Shown piece by piece: positions 9,001 to 16,740 of a stretch of 64,000 nt of DNA. Source of the DNA: JBBDYH01 sp040901795 (lineage in GTDB: Bacteria; Planctomycetota; Planctomycetia; Pirellulales; JALHPA01). The DNA is taken from positions 1-64,000 of the forward strand of contig JBBDYH010000136.1 in assembly GCA_040901795.1 (NCBI GenBank). The letters are read 5' to 3'. The translations under genes and the position numbers were made by a program. The notes below the pieces were generated by a model. The model was given only the letters and a program-made list of their open reading frames with translations, had not been told where the DNA came from and ran no database searches. Each line of letters begins with the position of its first letter. The stretch's first letter is position 1.

Positions 9001-9874
9001 TGCCAGCGTCGGTCGAAAGGCGAGCCAGGCCGAAATCTGTAATGTAGAGTTTGCCCGCATGATCGAGGAGCAAGTTCGCCGGCTTGATGTCCCGGTGGAT
9101 GATGCCCATGTCGTGCGCATGATAGAGCGCTTCGGCGGCCTGAATACCCAGCTCGGCCACTCGGCGGAAGAAGTCGCGTGGCTTTTCGGTGTGGAGCGTG
9201 GACAGCGCGGCTGCCAAGGTGTCTGTGGCCGTTTTTTCGTCTGTACGCTCCGTCGGCGAAGATGGCACACGCGTTGTGCCTGCTACATTCTCACGGCAAC
9301 CCGAAATCGCGGCCGCAAGCGTCTGCCCCTCGACGTACTCCATCGCATAGAAGTGCACGCCGCGCTCGCAGCCGACACAGTGAACGCTGACAATGTTTGG
9401 ATGCTTGAGGGCGGCCGCGGCAGCCGCTTCCAGCTTGAACCGCTTCAATTGCCGCTCGTCAAGCACACCCGCGAACGGCAGGACCTTGAGGGCAACGCGG
9501 CGGCCGAGGGAAAGCTGCTCAGCTTCGTAGACCACGCCCATCCCGCCGCGGCCGATCTCGCGCTGGATCAGAAAATCGCCGAGGGTGCGATTGTTGGTGC
9601 GATCGGCAAATTGCTCGGCGAAACCATCCCCCTCCGGTCCAGCAAGCTGAAGCTTGGACTCCAGCGGGTTCGCCGCGCGGCCTACTTCGGCGACGGCGCG
9701 AATTGTGGGCAGAAGCTCAGCCAGGCGTTCGGCGTGGTGCGGATGCTCGGTTGCAAGCGCGTCGAGGTCGACGGGTTCACCGGAGAGGAGCTGTTCAGTC
9801 AGGCGCTCGAGGAGCCGAGCGAGCTCCAGTTCGCCGTGTTCGTTACGGATAAGCGTGCAAGTCGCATCAATCAT
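6011..9874 (-). CDS. Transmembrane Ser/Thr protein kinase with TPR region and C-terminal NHL propeller
   Basis: This 1,287-residue protein has a Hanks-type kinase domain at about residues 100-375: glycine loop IGRGGMGVVYEAE, Lys in VALKVLPF, catalytic HRDIKPANLLL (about 260), DFGLA and APE-equivalent SPEQ. All key residues are present, so it should be active. A single membrane span (LSLVIVLAVSLTALGVVLAL, about 430-450) follows. About 455-990 is helical with several TPR-like units. About 995-1,280 is an NHL propeller (FGPDxxLYVTSxxDDNVKRYNGxTGAY). Predicted topology has the kinase in the cytoplasm and TPR plus propeller outside as a sensor. It lies 90 bp after an ECF sigma gene on the same strand, an ECF/kinase pairing known in planctomycetes. 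The propeller resembles that of the neighbouring surface protein. Confidence 0.9.
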   Translation of the reverse strand: MIDATCTLIRNEHGELELARLLERLTEQLLSGEPVDLDALATEHPHHAERLAELLPTIRAVAEVGRAANPLESKLQLAGPEGDGFAEQFADRTNNRTLGDFLIQREIGRGGMGVVYEAEQLSLGRRVALKVLPFAGVLDERQLKRFKLEAAAAAALKHPNIVSVHCVGCERGVHFYAMEYVEGQTLAAAISGCRENVAGTTRVPSSPTERTDEKTATDTLAAALSTLHTEKPRDFFRRVAELGIQAAEALYHAHDMGIIHRDIKPANLLLDHAGKLYITDFGLARLSTDAGMTLTGDMLGTLRYMSPEQASGAKLLDERTDIYSLGVTLYELLALRPAFPDNDRQKLIRQVAEQEPPRLRAINPRIPADLETVIFKAMSKESVERYTTARELAADLAQFLADKPIRARRPPPLARLHRWGRRHVAAVLSLVIVLAVSLTALGVVLALVTDEQQKTADALTQAQDNLEVATDAVDKLYTNFAIEWLANETAPSNLQQQFLEQAADFYRRIVERPAQTPHDLITQAGAYQRIGELEKYLENYEEALLPLKESLNIARPLRDEFATEAAYREALATPLLSLGAVYRELQDFAKAEAADREALDLLQSLPESKANADRLVACKLEYAHVMQHQGKFDEALRLVQDIRDQLIRETPPNTYFPLSLITCRYRIASILLDQNQLTEARQENEKGLGHCQGIRAKAYQDARSFLQNEIQLVVQTADIAAQQGELEEAIAHYRNSLALQRQSLKAQRTPEDFVNAKFAADVSTEPEPGPFCRYVETQLKLADALRRSGRPYEAEQELGSCELVTRVLRDIARPRVLRYRVLQANVWAMAAQLSSAEERPDDAQILRRIAARLWLNALQEFPNANVYVSGTHNRQRDLEWFQETFPGDVAENAATVREGNNFRDTPFVRRAAAMYSFRRQQWSAALRCFEQTAKPNKQDHAYDWLHIAMAHAHLSHAVHAKNYYDASAARIDKLETPPAELVQLRDQAKQLVDTLPLPDSYYKFDRVLIKPDASGLAFAHHIRVGPDGKIYVASHEADVVTVFDGDTGAWVRDLATSGGELDGPWGMIFGPDDRLYVSGHWSRNIVRFDVTTGEYNVFVPSASGGLGVGKGLAFGPDRNLYVTSRVDDNVKRYNGATGAYMGDFITAGSGGLEGVTGVAFGPDGNLYVASASTGAINVYDGTTGKFLKAFISGLAPGLARPLVLEFRDDGFLYVACQRSHEIRRFNAKTGGFVNLVVPSGVESSNLQGLDGFAFDRQGRLYVSIGTAREPSERGVLRYMTSRSAAQH

Positions 9875-9964
9875 CGTTTTTCGTCCGTTGTGCTATATGC
9901 CATCAATCGCTTGTATCAATTCCCAATGTCGCCCCTCCGGGCTGTCCCGCTCGGCTCGCGGGAC

Positions 9965-10582
9965 CTACTTTTCTCCTTGTAGCACGCGCCGCAGCCGCTG
10001 GATGGCTCGTAAATGTCGCTTGGCAAACGCCTCTTCGCCGATTCCCAACACCGCGCGGGCCTCGCGCGGCGAAAGCTGCTCGAGGTACCGCAGGACCAGG
10101 AGCTCGCGGTCGGTCTCCGATAGGCTCGCCAATGCCGCATGCACACGCCGTTTCAGCTCCTCGCGCACAAGTCGCTCGCTGGGGTTAGTCCCGCTGGCCA
10201 CGAACCGGTCGGCCAACTCCAGCACCGATTCGTCGGGCAATGCCCATGCTTGCCGCTCCTCGCGCCCTACCGCCCGCCGCTTGGCCGTGATATGCCGCTC
10301 TCGCAATTTCGTCAGCCGCTCCCAGGCGATCTGCCGCAGCCACGGATAAAATGGAATCGGTTGCTCGGCGAGGTATTTTGGCAGCCGGCGGACCGCCTCG
10401 GCCAGCGTCTCCTGGACCACGTCCGAGGGGTCGACGCGGGCTGCCAGGCGCCGATCGAGCCGCAGGCGGATCATTTGCTTCAGCCGCTCCCGGTGCTCGG
10501 TAAACAACCGCTGAACGGAACGCTCGTCGCCCAACCGGGCCTGATTCAACAGCTCAGCGACTGTCCCGTCATCGAGGGGCAT
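9965..10582 (-). CDS. ECF-type sigma factor paired with the kinase
   Basis: This 205-residue protein begins MPLDDGTVAELLNQARLGDE. It has sigma region 2 (RVDPSDVVQETLAEAVRRL, then PFYPWLRQIAWERL for promoter melting and -10 contact) and region 4 (LSETDRELLVLRYLEQLSPREARAVLGI, the -35 helix-turn-helix). The frame extends upstream to 10822, but those 80 residues are low-complexity and unlike any sigma region, so the ATG at 10582 is preferred. The kinase gene follows after 90 bp on the same strand. By analogy with planctomycete sigma/kinase pairs, phosphorylation by the kinase may control sigma activity. The 276 bp between this start and the divergent gene at 10859 must hold both promoters; I could not assign clear boxes. 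Confidence 0.88.
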   Translation of the reverse strand: MPLDDGTVAELLNQARLGDERSVQRLFTEHRERLKQMIRLRLDRRLAARVDPSDVVQETLAEAVRRLPKYLAEQPIPFYPWLRQIAWERLTKLRERHITAKRRAVGREERQAWALPDESVLELADRFVASGTNPSERLVREELKRRVHAALASLSETDRELLVLRYLEQLSPREARAVLGIGEEAFAKRHLRAIQRLRRVLQGEK

Positions 10583-10858
10583 AGGCCGTTTCCCGACCGT
10601 GTTGAAATATTGGGACAGCCACCACGACGCTCCCGTTTTTCTCAGGTTTTTCCGCTCTCCCGGTTCGGAGCTAGTCCCATTTTCCAACATTTCCCTACGG
10701 ATAACCTGCGGAATCGCGGAGCGGCCTGGACAGGTCGGTGGACAAGAAATCTCGACAATCTGCCGACGCGCGGCTCGGCCCGTGGGCAAATAAGGTATGA
10801 AGGACTCCGGCGTGTGAGTCAAAATTCCTTCGCCATTAGCCGGACAATGTAGTGAAAC

Positions 10859-12277
10859 ATGCTTTCAACCGTCCCCAAAATGCGCATGGCAGACGCCCCA
10901 CCGCCAACCGACGACCAGCTCCTCAAACGCTTTGTGGAAGGCCGCGACGAGGACGCTTTCGCCGTGCTGGTACGGCGGCACGGAGCGATGGTGCTCGGCG
11001 TTTGCCGGAGAGTCGCCGGCCACACCCACGATGCCGAAGACGCATTTCAGGCGACATTTCTCGTGCTGGCCCGCCGGGCGGCGGCCGTCTCGCCGGCGAT
11101 GTTGGCGGCCTGGCTCTACGGCGTCGCGTATCGAACCGCGCTCAAGACTCGCACCGCCGCCGGCCGCCGACGCGGCAAGGAGCACAGTATGGCCGCCGTG
11201 CCCGAAACGTCGCAAGAACCAAAGGAAGTTGATCGCGAGCTGATCCAACAGTTGGACAGCGCACTGTCGCGGCTGCCGACGAAATATCGCGTGGCCATCG
11301 TCCTGTGCGAGCTGGAGCAGCAACCGCGACGCCAGGCGGCGGCAAGGCTCCAGATTCCCGAAGGCACACTCTCAAGCCGGTTGGCGGCAGGCCGAAAAAT
11401 GTTGGCGGCCAGCCTGACAAAGCGCGGCGTTACGCTGTCGGTCGGGGCATTGGGTGTGTCACTTTCAATCCTGACACGCGCTGTACCTGCCGACCCACTG
11501 GTCGTCTCAACCGTGCAGGCGGCAGCGAGCTTTTGTGCTGGTGGCGTGGTGCATTTGGCAACGGCATCGAGTGGAGCGGTTACGTTGGCACAAGGAGTCC
11601 TAAGGATGATGATTATCAAAAACGTTGCGGTTGGTGTTTTGGTACTCCTTACCGGCACGTCATTGGTCGGTGTCGGCGCCGCCGTTTATGGCGGTCGTGC
11701 GTCGGACGGAGACGATGCGTCGATCGGCAGGGTGGTCGAACAGCGGAAAGATGGACGTGCGACAGCCAAGTCAGCCGCGGCCAATGCGAACATCGCTGCC
11801 AAGCAGGGCGAGGCCAAGAGCGCCGCGGCGGCCACAGTCGAGAAGAAGACGGACAACAATAAGAACAGGAAGAAGGACGCCCAGCCCGATCCACGGCAGG
11901 TTGTGCAAAAGGCGCTCGAAGGCGTATGGCTGCTTGAATCACTGGAAGATCATGCCAAAGCAGCCGATCCGAAAGAGTTTCACGTCGTCTTCAATAAGGA
12001 CCAATTCACGTTCAAGGTTCCAACAGGGCCGGAACAAGACTTCTCCGGCCGCTACGAGATCGATCCCGATAAGGGTCCGCAGATCATCGACTTTATCGCC
12101 GAGCGAGATGGCAAACCTCGGCTCGCCATCTTTGACCTAAAAGGAGATGAGCTGCGCATTTGCATGAATGAGGATCCCGACGGCGAACGGCCGGATCGGT
12201 TTGTCTCTGAAAAAAGAGGCAAGAATGACCTGCTGATGATTCTCAAGCGACAAAAGGCGGCTAAAGAAACGAAGTAG
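10859..12277 (+). CDS. ECF sigma factor fused to a membrane segment and TIGR03067-like domain
   Basis: This 472-residue protein has sigma regions 2 and 4 at about residues 20-185: DAEDAFQATFLVLARRA, AWLYGVAYRTALK, then LPTKYRVAIVLCELEQQPRRQAA and PEGTLSSRLAAGRKML. A hydrophobic stretch follows (about 195-215) and a clear membrane span IIKNVAVGVLVLLTGTSLVGV (about 253-275). A charged Ala/Lys linker (about 285-340) leads to a C-terminal domain (about 345-470) with the pattern GVWLLESLED...FKVPTG...GRYEIDPDKGPQIIDFI, typical of TIGR03067 planctomycete proteins. The architecture implies a membrane-tethered sigma whose outer domain could sense a signal, with no separate anti-sigma. An internal ATG (MRMADAPPP, residues 8-10) is an alternative start. 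Confidence 0.85.
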   Translation: MLSTVPKMRMADAPPPTDDQLLKRFVEGRDEDAFAVLVRRHGAMVLGVCRRVAGHTHDAEDAFQATFLVLARRAAAVSPAMLAAWLYGVAYRTALKTRTAAGRRRGKEHSMAAVPETSQEPKEVDRELIQQLDSALSRLPTKYRVAIVLCELEQQPRRQAAARLQIPEGTLSSRLAAGRKMLAASLTKRGVTLSVGALGVSLSILTRAVPADPLVVSTVQAAASFCAGGVVHLATASSGAVTLAQGVLRMMIIKNVAVGVLVLLTGTSLVGVGAAVYGGRASDGDDASIGRVVEQRKDGRATAKSAAANANIAAKQGEAKSAAAATVEKKTDNNKNRKKDAQPDPRQVVQKALEGVWLLESLEDHAKAADPKEFHVVFNKDQFTFKVPTGPEQDFSGRYEIDPDKGPQIIDFIAERDGKPRLAIFDLKGDELRICMNEDPDGERPDRFVSEKRGKNDLLMILKRQKAAKETK

Positions 12278-12407
12278 GGTGAACAAATCAGTGGATATTG
12301 ATTTGTCCCTGGCAGAGGGATACAACTACGGCGCGTGGCTGGCGATGCAGCGAGCGGCTCGGCCACGCTTCCCGCCCCGATTCCCGCCTTTGCACGGAGG
12401 TTCAGCC

Positions 12408-13715
12408 ATGCTGACCATTCTCGGCAAGCCAGAGCGTTTCTGCGATGGACTCACACGGCGGAATTTTCTGAAGATCGGCGGCCTGGCGGGGGGTGCGTTG
12501 ACTCTGGGCGGACCGACACTGGCCGATGTCTTGCGCGCCGAGTCCGGAAAGCCGAGCGCGAACAAGAAATCGATCATCAACATTTTCCTGGGTGGTGGGC
12601 CGCCGCACCTCGACATGTTCGACCTCAAGCCGCAGGCGCCGGCTGAGATTCGCGGCGAGTTTCTGCCGATTTCGACCAATGTGCCCGGCATCGAGATCTG
12701 CAGCCTGATGCCCAACCTGGCGAAGTTGGCCGACAAGTTCGCCATCATCCGGTCGCTCACCGGCTTTCGCGACGAGCACACGTCGTGGCAGACCGAGACC
12801 GGCTGGAGCGAAAACGATCTGCGAAACCTGGGCGGGTACCCGAGCCTGGGCGCCGTCGTCGCCAAGCTGCAAGGCGCCACCAACGGCTCGATACCAAGTT
12901 TTATCGATCTCAACGGACACACCCACCATGGCTTTCTCGGCCCGACGTATTCGGCGTTCCGCCCCGACGGCCCGGGCCGCGCGAACCTCACGCTCAACGG
13001 CATTTCGCTCGACCGGCTACGGGGCCGCGCCGAGCTGCTCGGCGCGCTGGACCGGGTGCGGCGCGACATGGACGGCAGCCGCATGATGGAGGCGATCGAT
13101 TCGTTCAACCAGCGCGCGATCGGCGTGATCACCTCCAGCAAACTGGCCGATGCGCTGCGCACCGAGAAAGAAGACGCCAACGTCAAAGAGCGCTATGGGC
13201 TCAATCGCAACGGCGGCGGCGAGAACCAGCGGTTTTTACTCTCGCGGCGATTGATCGAGACCGGCGCCCGCTCCGTGAGCTTCTCCTGGGGCGGCTGGGA
13301 CACGCACGGCGACAACTTCAATGCAATGCGGCGGATGCTGCCGATGCTCGACGTGGGCTTAAGCGCCTTGATTCAAGACCTCGACGAGCGCGGAATGCTG
13401 GACAACACGGCGGTGGTCATGTGGGGCGAGTTTGGCCGCACGCCGCGCATCAATTCAACCGCCGGCCGCGATCACTGGGCCCGTGCCTCGTCCGCGTTCG
13501 TCGCGGGTGGCGGAATGAAGCTGGGGCAAGTCATCGGCGCCACCAACCGTTACGGCGAGGCGCCAACCGAACGCCCCGTTCACCTGCACGAGGTCTTTGC
13601 CACCTTCTATCACCTGTTAGGCATCGATCCGAAGACCACGACGCTCCAAGATCCCAACGGACGCCCGCAGTATCTGGTGAACATTGCGGAGCCGATCAGG
13701 GAGTTGGTCGGGTAG
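12408..13715 (+). CDS. DUF1501 family protein
   Basis: This 435-residue protein has a twin-arginine-like leader (LTRRNFLKIGGLAGGALTLG, about residues 15-34), followed by the DUF1501 pattern: INIFLGGGPPHLDMFDLKPQAP, SLMPNLAKLADKFAIIRSL, SWGGWDTHGDNF, MWGEFGRTPRIN and RDHWARASSAFVAGGGMK. DUF1501 belongs to the alkaline-phosphatase/sulfatase-like superfamily; its members are exported and their biochemical role is unproven. The ATG at 12408 was chosen over an upstream frame start at 12279 because GGAGG at 12396-12400 sits 7 nt before it and the Tat leader begins there. It follows the sigma gene by 130 bp. DUF1501 genes usually pair with a PSD1 gene; here no PSD1 gene is adjacent. Confidence 0.9.
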   Translation: MLTILGKPERFCDGLTRRNFLKIGGLAGGALTLGGPTLADVLRAESGKPSANKKSIINIFLGGGPPHLDMFDLKPQAPAEIRGEFLPISTNVPGIEICSLMPNLAKLADKFAIIRSLTGFRDEHTSWQTETGWSENDLRNLGGYPSLGAVVAKLQGATNGSIPSFIDLNGHTHHGFLGPTYSAFRPDGPGRANLTLNGISLDRLRGRAELLGALDRVRRDMDGSRMMEAIDSFNQRAIGVITSSKLADALRTEKEDANVKERYGLNRNGGGENQRFLLSRRLIETGARSVSFSWGGWDTHGDNFNAMRRMLPMLDVGLSALIQDLDERGMLDNTAVVMWGEFGRTPRINSTAGRDHWARASSAFVAGGGMKLGQVIGATNRYGEAPTERPVHLHEVFATFYHLLGIDPKTTTLQDPNGRPQYLVNIAEPIRELVG

Positions 13716-13864
13716 CCGAATACGTGACTGGCCGTGCCGTTGATCCTCGTAGGGAGTAGGCGAGGTCCCGGAAATCGTGTAAACTCTGAACCAAGGGAAG
13801 GCTGGTCATTTGGCGATCGTACGCCGGACCGCGTCCATCCAAACATTCACGCTGGGAACGCACA

Positions 13865-14065
13865 ATGCCGGAAGGCACCGTAAAGAAGTTGACGGACAAG
13901 GGCTTCGGGTTCATCAAAACCGGGAGCGGCGATAAGGATCTATTCTTCCATTCCTCGAGCGTCCAAGAGGGCAGTTTCGACGATCTTCGAGAAGGCCAAA
14001 AGGTGTCTTTCTCAGAAGGCCGTGGTCCGAAAGGCCCCTGCGCCGAGAACGTAAAGCCGGTCTGA
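13865..14065 (+). CDS. Cold-shock domain protein
   Basis: This 66-residue single cold-shock domain begins MPEGTVKKLTDKGFGFIKTG. It contains the RNP1 motif KGFGFI and RNP2-like DLFFHSSSV, with the usual closing GPKGPCAENVKP. Such proteins bind single-stranded RNA or DNA and act as RNA chaperones in the cytoplasm. Length is normal for the family (65-70). The gene stands alone, 150 bp past the DUF1501 stop and with a long 5' leader region (13716-13864) in which I found no convincing promoter boxes. Confidence 0.93.
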   Translation: MPEGTVKKLTDKGFGFIKTGSGDKDLFFHSSSVQEGSFDDLREGQKVSFSEGRGPKGPCAENVKPV

Positions 14066-14449
14066 ATCGGCCACAGAAAGCTCGCTGCGGCCCACGCGCG
14101 CGTAGTTCGCAGCCACTCTTCTCGTGCATTGGTGGGCAGTGGCTTTGCAAGCGCCACTTAACCCTGTTTAACCGGGGTTTGCGCCTGCGTGCCCGCACAT
14201 CACTTCTAAACCCTGGATTTGATTTCCTGCTTCTTGCCGTCCTTCTTGGCTTTCATGGGTGTCCCGCGAAGCGAAAGGTCGGATGTCGCTCGGAGCCAGC
14301 CTTCTTTTTGTTAGCGGCTCTTAGGACGCTACTTTCGAGGCGGTGTGCACTCGAGTAGTGTATGTCCAATGTCCCAACTGTTACCAACTGTTGCCCTCGG
14401 GAGGTGTTGTATGCCCGGGCTTGAACCGAACCAGCGGTCGGCAGTGTCG
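14066..14449. other. Intergenic region after the cold-shock gene
   Basis: A short hairpin (AACCC...GGGTT) near 14160-14180 may end the cold-shock transcript, but has no T-tract. On the minus strand there is a 16-codon reading frame beginning MKAKKDGKKQEIK, from about 14255 down to 14205; it has no recognisable Shine-Dalgarno and I do not call it. Nothing else is seen. Confidence 0.4.
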
Positions 14450-15841
14450 ATGCGGTTTGTGATTGCCATCGCTCTCGTCTGGGCAATCCCGCTTCCTGCG
14501 GCGGAAACCGCGCTCGACCGATACGTCGCCAAACCAGATCCGACGTATGCGTGGAAGATCGTTGGGACCGTGCAAGATAGCGGGCTGACTCAATACATCG
14601 TCGATTTGAAGTCACAAACCTGGCGAACCGAACAAGAGGTCGATCGTCCCGTTTGGCAACACTGGCTGACGATCGTGAAACCGGCGAACCCAGCGTCAAA
14701 AATCGCACTCCTGCGAATTACCGGCGGGGCCAATGGAGGGGAACCTCCTCAGTCGGCCGAAGCGGCAACGCTCAAGTTGGCGGAAATGACGAACTCCGTA
14801 GTCGCCGAATTGAAAATGGTTCCCAACCAACCGCTCGTGCTCAATCGCGACGGCATTCCGCGCAAGGAGGACGATTACATCGCCTACACTTGGGACCAGT
14901 TCCTCAAGACAGGCGACGAAACCTGGCCCGCCCGCTTACCGATGGTCAAGAGCGCCGTGCGTGCGATGGATTGCGTACAGGAGTTGCTCGCCAGCGATCA
15001 AGGCGGACGTGTCGCGATTGAGAAGTTCGTCGTGTCCGGCGGCTCCAAGCGCGGCTGGACGACCTGGTGTACGGCCGCCGTCGATAAGCGCGTGGCCGCC
15101 GTCATTCCCATCGTGATCGACGTCGTCAATGTCCCCGCTTGTTCGCGGCATCACATCGCCGCATACGGCTTCTATGCGGAAGCCATCGGCGATTACGTCC
15201 GACACAATCTCAAAGGACGGGCAGATGAACCGCAGACCAAACTGCTCTACGCCATCGAAGACCCGTATTCCTACCGCGAGCGTTTCACGATGCCGAAATT
15301 CGTCGTCAACGCCTCCGGCGATCAGTATTTCCCCCCGGATTCCTCACAGTTCTATTTTGGCGACCTGCCGGGAGAGAAGTATCTTCGATATGTTCCTAAT
15401 GCCGACCACAGTCTCCGAGATTCCGACGCACTGGAGAGCATCACCGCGTTTTACCAAACGATCCTCGCCGGAAGTCCGCGGCCGAAATACTCCTGGACCT
15501 TCCGGACCGATGGCTCGATTCACGTCAAGACATCCTCCGCGCCGGTGCAGGTGAATCTCTGGCAGGCGACGAATCCGCAGGCCCGCGATTTTCGCGTCAA
15601 GACGATCGGCAAAGCCTATCGCAGCCAATCGCTCCGGGACCAAGGCGGCGGAGTGTTCGTCGGGAAGATCGACTCGCCCGAAAAAGGGTGGACGGCATTC
15701 TTCGTCGAGTTGACGTTCGACGTCGGCCAATCCTTGCCGCTTAAGCTCTCAACGGCGGTGCGGATCCTCCCGGACATATTGCCCTATGCCGATCTGGAAC
15801 CCGCAGAGGCGCCCCTGGAAGCACGGTCTTCCGGCAAGTGA
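14450..15841 (+). CDS. PhoPQ-activated pathogenicity-related family protein (alpha/beta hydrolase fold)
   Basis: This 463-residue protein starts with a signal peptide (MRFVIAIALVWAIPLPAAE), which is why the ATG at 14450 is preferred over 14345 or 14411. The body matches the PhoPQ_related family: TALDRYVAKPDPTYAWKI, VWQHWLTIVKPA, LLRITGGANGG, a nucleophile-elbow-like FVVSGGSKRGWTTW (about residues 195-208), DPYSYRERFTMPKFVVNASGDQYF and NADHSLRDSDALESI. The Ser of SGGSK, the Asp of SGDQ and the His of ADHS fit an alpha/beta-hydrolase triad. The family is named after a PhoPQ-regulated homologue; its substrate is unknown. Probably periplasmic. The gene stands alone, 98 bp from the left end of the integrated element. 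Confidence 0.85.
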   Translation: MRFVIAIALVWAIPLPAAETALDRYVAKPDPTYAWKIVGTVQDSGLTQYIVDLKSQTWRTEQEVDRPVWQHWLTIVKPANPASKIALLRITGGANGGEPPQSAEAATLKLAEMTNSVVAELKMVPNQPLVLNRDGIPRKEDDYIAYTWDQFLKTGDETWPARLPMVKSAVRAMDCVQELLASDQGGRVAIEKFVVSGGSKRGWTTWCTAAVDKRVAAVIPIVIDVVNVPACSRHHIAAYGFYAEAIGDYVRHNLKGRADEPQTKLLYAIEDPYSYRERFTMPKFVVNASGDQYFPPDSSQFYFGDLPGEKYLRYVPNADHSLRDSDALESITAFYQTILAGSPRPKYSWTFRTDGSIHVKTSSAPVQVNLWQATNPQARDFRVKTIGKAYRSQSLRDQGGGVFVGKIDSPEKGWTAFFVELTFDVGQSLPLKLSTAVRILPDILPYADLEPAEAPLEARSSGK

Positions 15842-15939
15842 CACATGGGTCGCGCGACAAATCCGATGGCCACGTGGTGCAAACGTGGCCGCAACTGCCC
15901 CTCGTGTAAGACGCTAGTTTCGGCGAGATTTGGAAAAAA

Positions 15940-15982
15940 GGGTGGCTAACCGGAATCGAACCGGCAACCTCAAGAGCCACAA
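15940..15982. repeat. attL: 43-bp copy of the tRNA-His 3' half
   Basis: Identical to 25064-25106. It reads, on the minus strand, from the anticodon loop through the T arm to the acceptor end of tRNA-His. The sequence that follows (15983 onwards) no longer matches, so no complete tRNA exists here. The region 15983-16273, between attL and the array, holds no gene; short TTGCA/TCGCA motifs near 16050-16080 could be integrase arm sites, but I cannot show this. Confidence 0.93.
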
Positions 15983-16273
15983 CGCGCTACTGTACAGATA
16001 GAAACTACTCGTTTTCTCGGAGAATAACGCCAGTTTAGCAACTCTCGCCACTATTGCAAGCTATCGCACAGAATTGCACACTGTCTAGCGTTTTCGCGGT
16101 AGTGCGGAGCGATAAAACGGTAATTACCGGCTAACGATCTGGGACGATAGAGACGCCGCCGGCTTCGCTCTAGCAAGCCCTACGCGGCCTCGATGCGCCC
16201 ATCGACCTGAACATCAACCACGCCCCAGAGAACGCGGCACAACGCAAGCCAGAGCGAAGTTTAAGGCGGACCT

Positions 16274-16573
16274 ATTGGAGCACGCCGGCATCGGGGAGCG
16301 CCGCGCAACAGCGAGTCTTGCCGCAGCGTGCGATACTGTATTGGAGCACGCCGGCATCGGGGAGCGCCGCGCAACCAAGGCCGGGACCGTCAAGCGGCAC
16401 GAGTTATTGGAGCACGCCGGCATCGGGGAGCGCCGCGCAACAGAAGGGTGCATGACCATCGACACGATCAGATTGGAGCACGCCGGCATCGGGGAGCGCC
16501 GCGCAACCATCCGCAATTATTTGCGTACCTTTTTGCCATTGGAGCACGCCGGCATCGGGGGGCGCCGCGCAAC
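16274..16573 (+). CRISPR. Orphan mini-CRISPR array: five 36-bp repeats, four 30-bp spacers
   Basis: Repeats lie at 16274-16309, 16340-16375, 16406-16441, 16472-16507 and 16538-16573. The first four are identical and the fifth has one A-to-G change. The repeat begins ATTGGAGCAC and ends GCCGCGCAAC, with TTG/CAA complementary ends and a GC-rich middle. All four spacers are exactly 30 bp and unrelated to one another. The degenerate fifth repeat suggests that the leader side is on the left and that the array is read on the plus strand. No cas gene is present in the window. A 36/30 layout is common for type II-C and several type V arrays, but the type cannot be assigned. None of the spacers matches elsewhere in the window by eye. 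Confidence 0.88.
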
Positions 16574-16574
16574 G

Positions 16575-16736
16575 CTATCGTACTGCCGTCGGCCGCCGAT
16601 CGTGACAGCCGTCGTTGTCCGCCAGGCGGAGAATGATCGTGTCGCGGATCGCTTCGGCGGCGCGGAGCTGTTGCGTCAACTGCGCAATCAGGCCCTCGAT
16701 ACGCAACAGCCGCGCTTGATCGTCGTGTTCGTTCAT
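16575..16736 (-). CDS. Small coiled-coil hypothetical protein (doubtful)
   Basis: This 53-residue frame begins MNEHDDQARLLRIEGLIAQL and continues with an amphipathic helix rich in Leu, Ala and Arg, then a polar tail. It starts within a few bases after the terminator that ends the capsid transcript and stops 2 bp short of the CRISPR array, so it lacks an obvious promoter or coupling. It could be a small element-encoded protein or chance. I recognise no family. Confidence 0.3.
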   Translation of the reverse strand: MNEHDDQARLLRIEGLIAQLTQQLRAAEAIRDTIILRLADNDGCHDRRPTAVR

Positions 16737-16740
16737 AAGT

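Noticed and set aside
8948..9982. Long plus-strand frame over the kinase gene
   Set aside because: A shadow of the GC-rich kinase gene; it shows no domain and lies opposite intact kinase motifs.
10583..10822. 80-residue N-terminal extension of the ECF sigma factor
   Set aside because: The extension has no sigma-region features and irregular composition; the ATG at 10582 gives the normal ECF length.
15940..16012. A second tRNA-His
   Set aside because: Only the 3' 43 bp match; the anticodon stem, D arm and 5' acceptor strand are missing, so this is the att duplicate.
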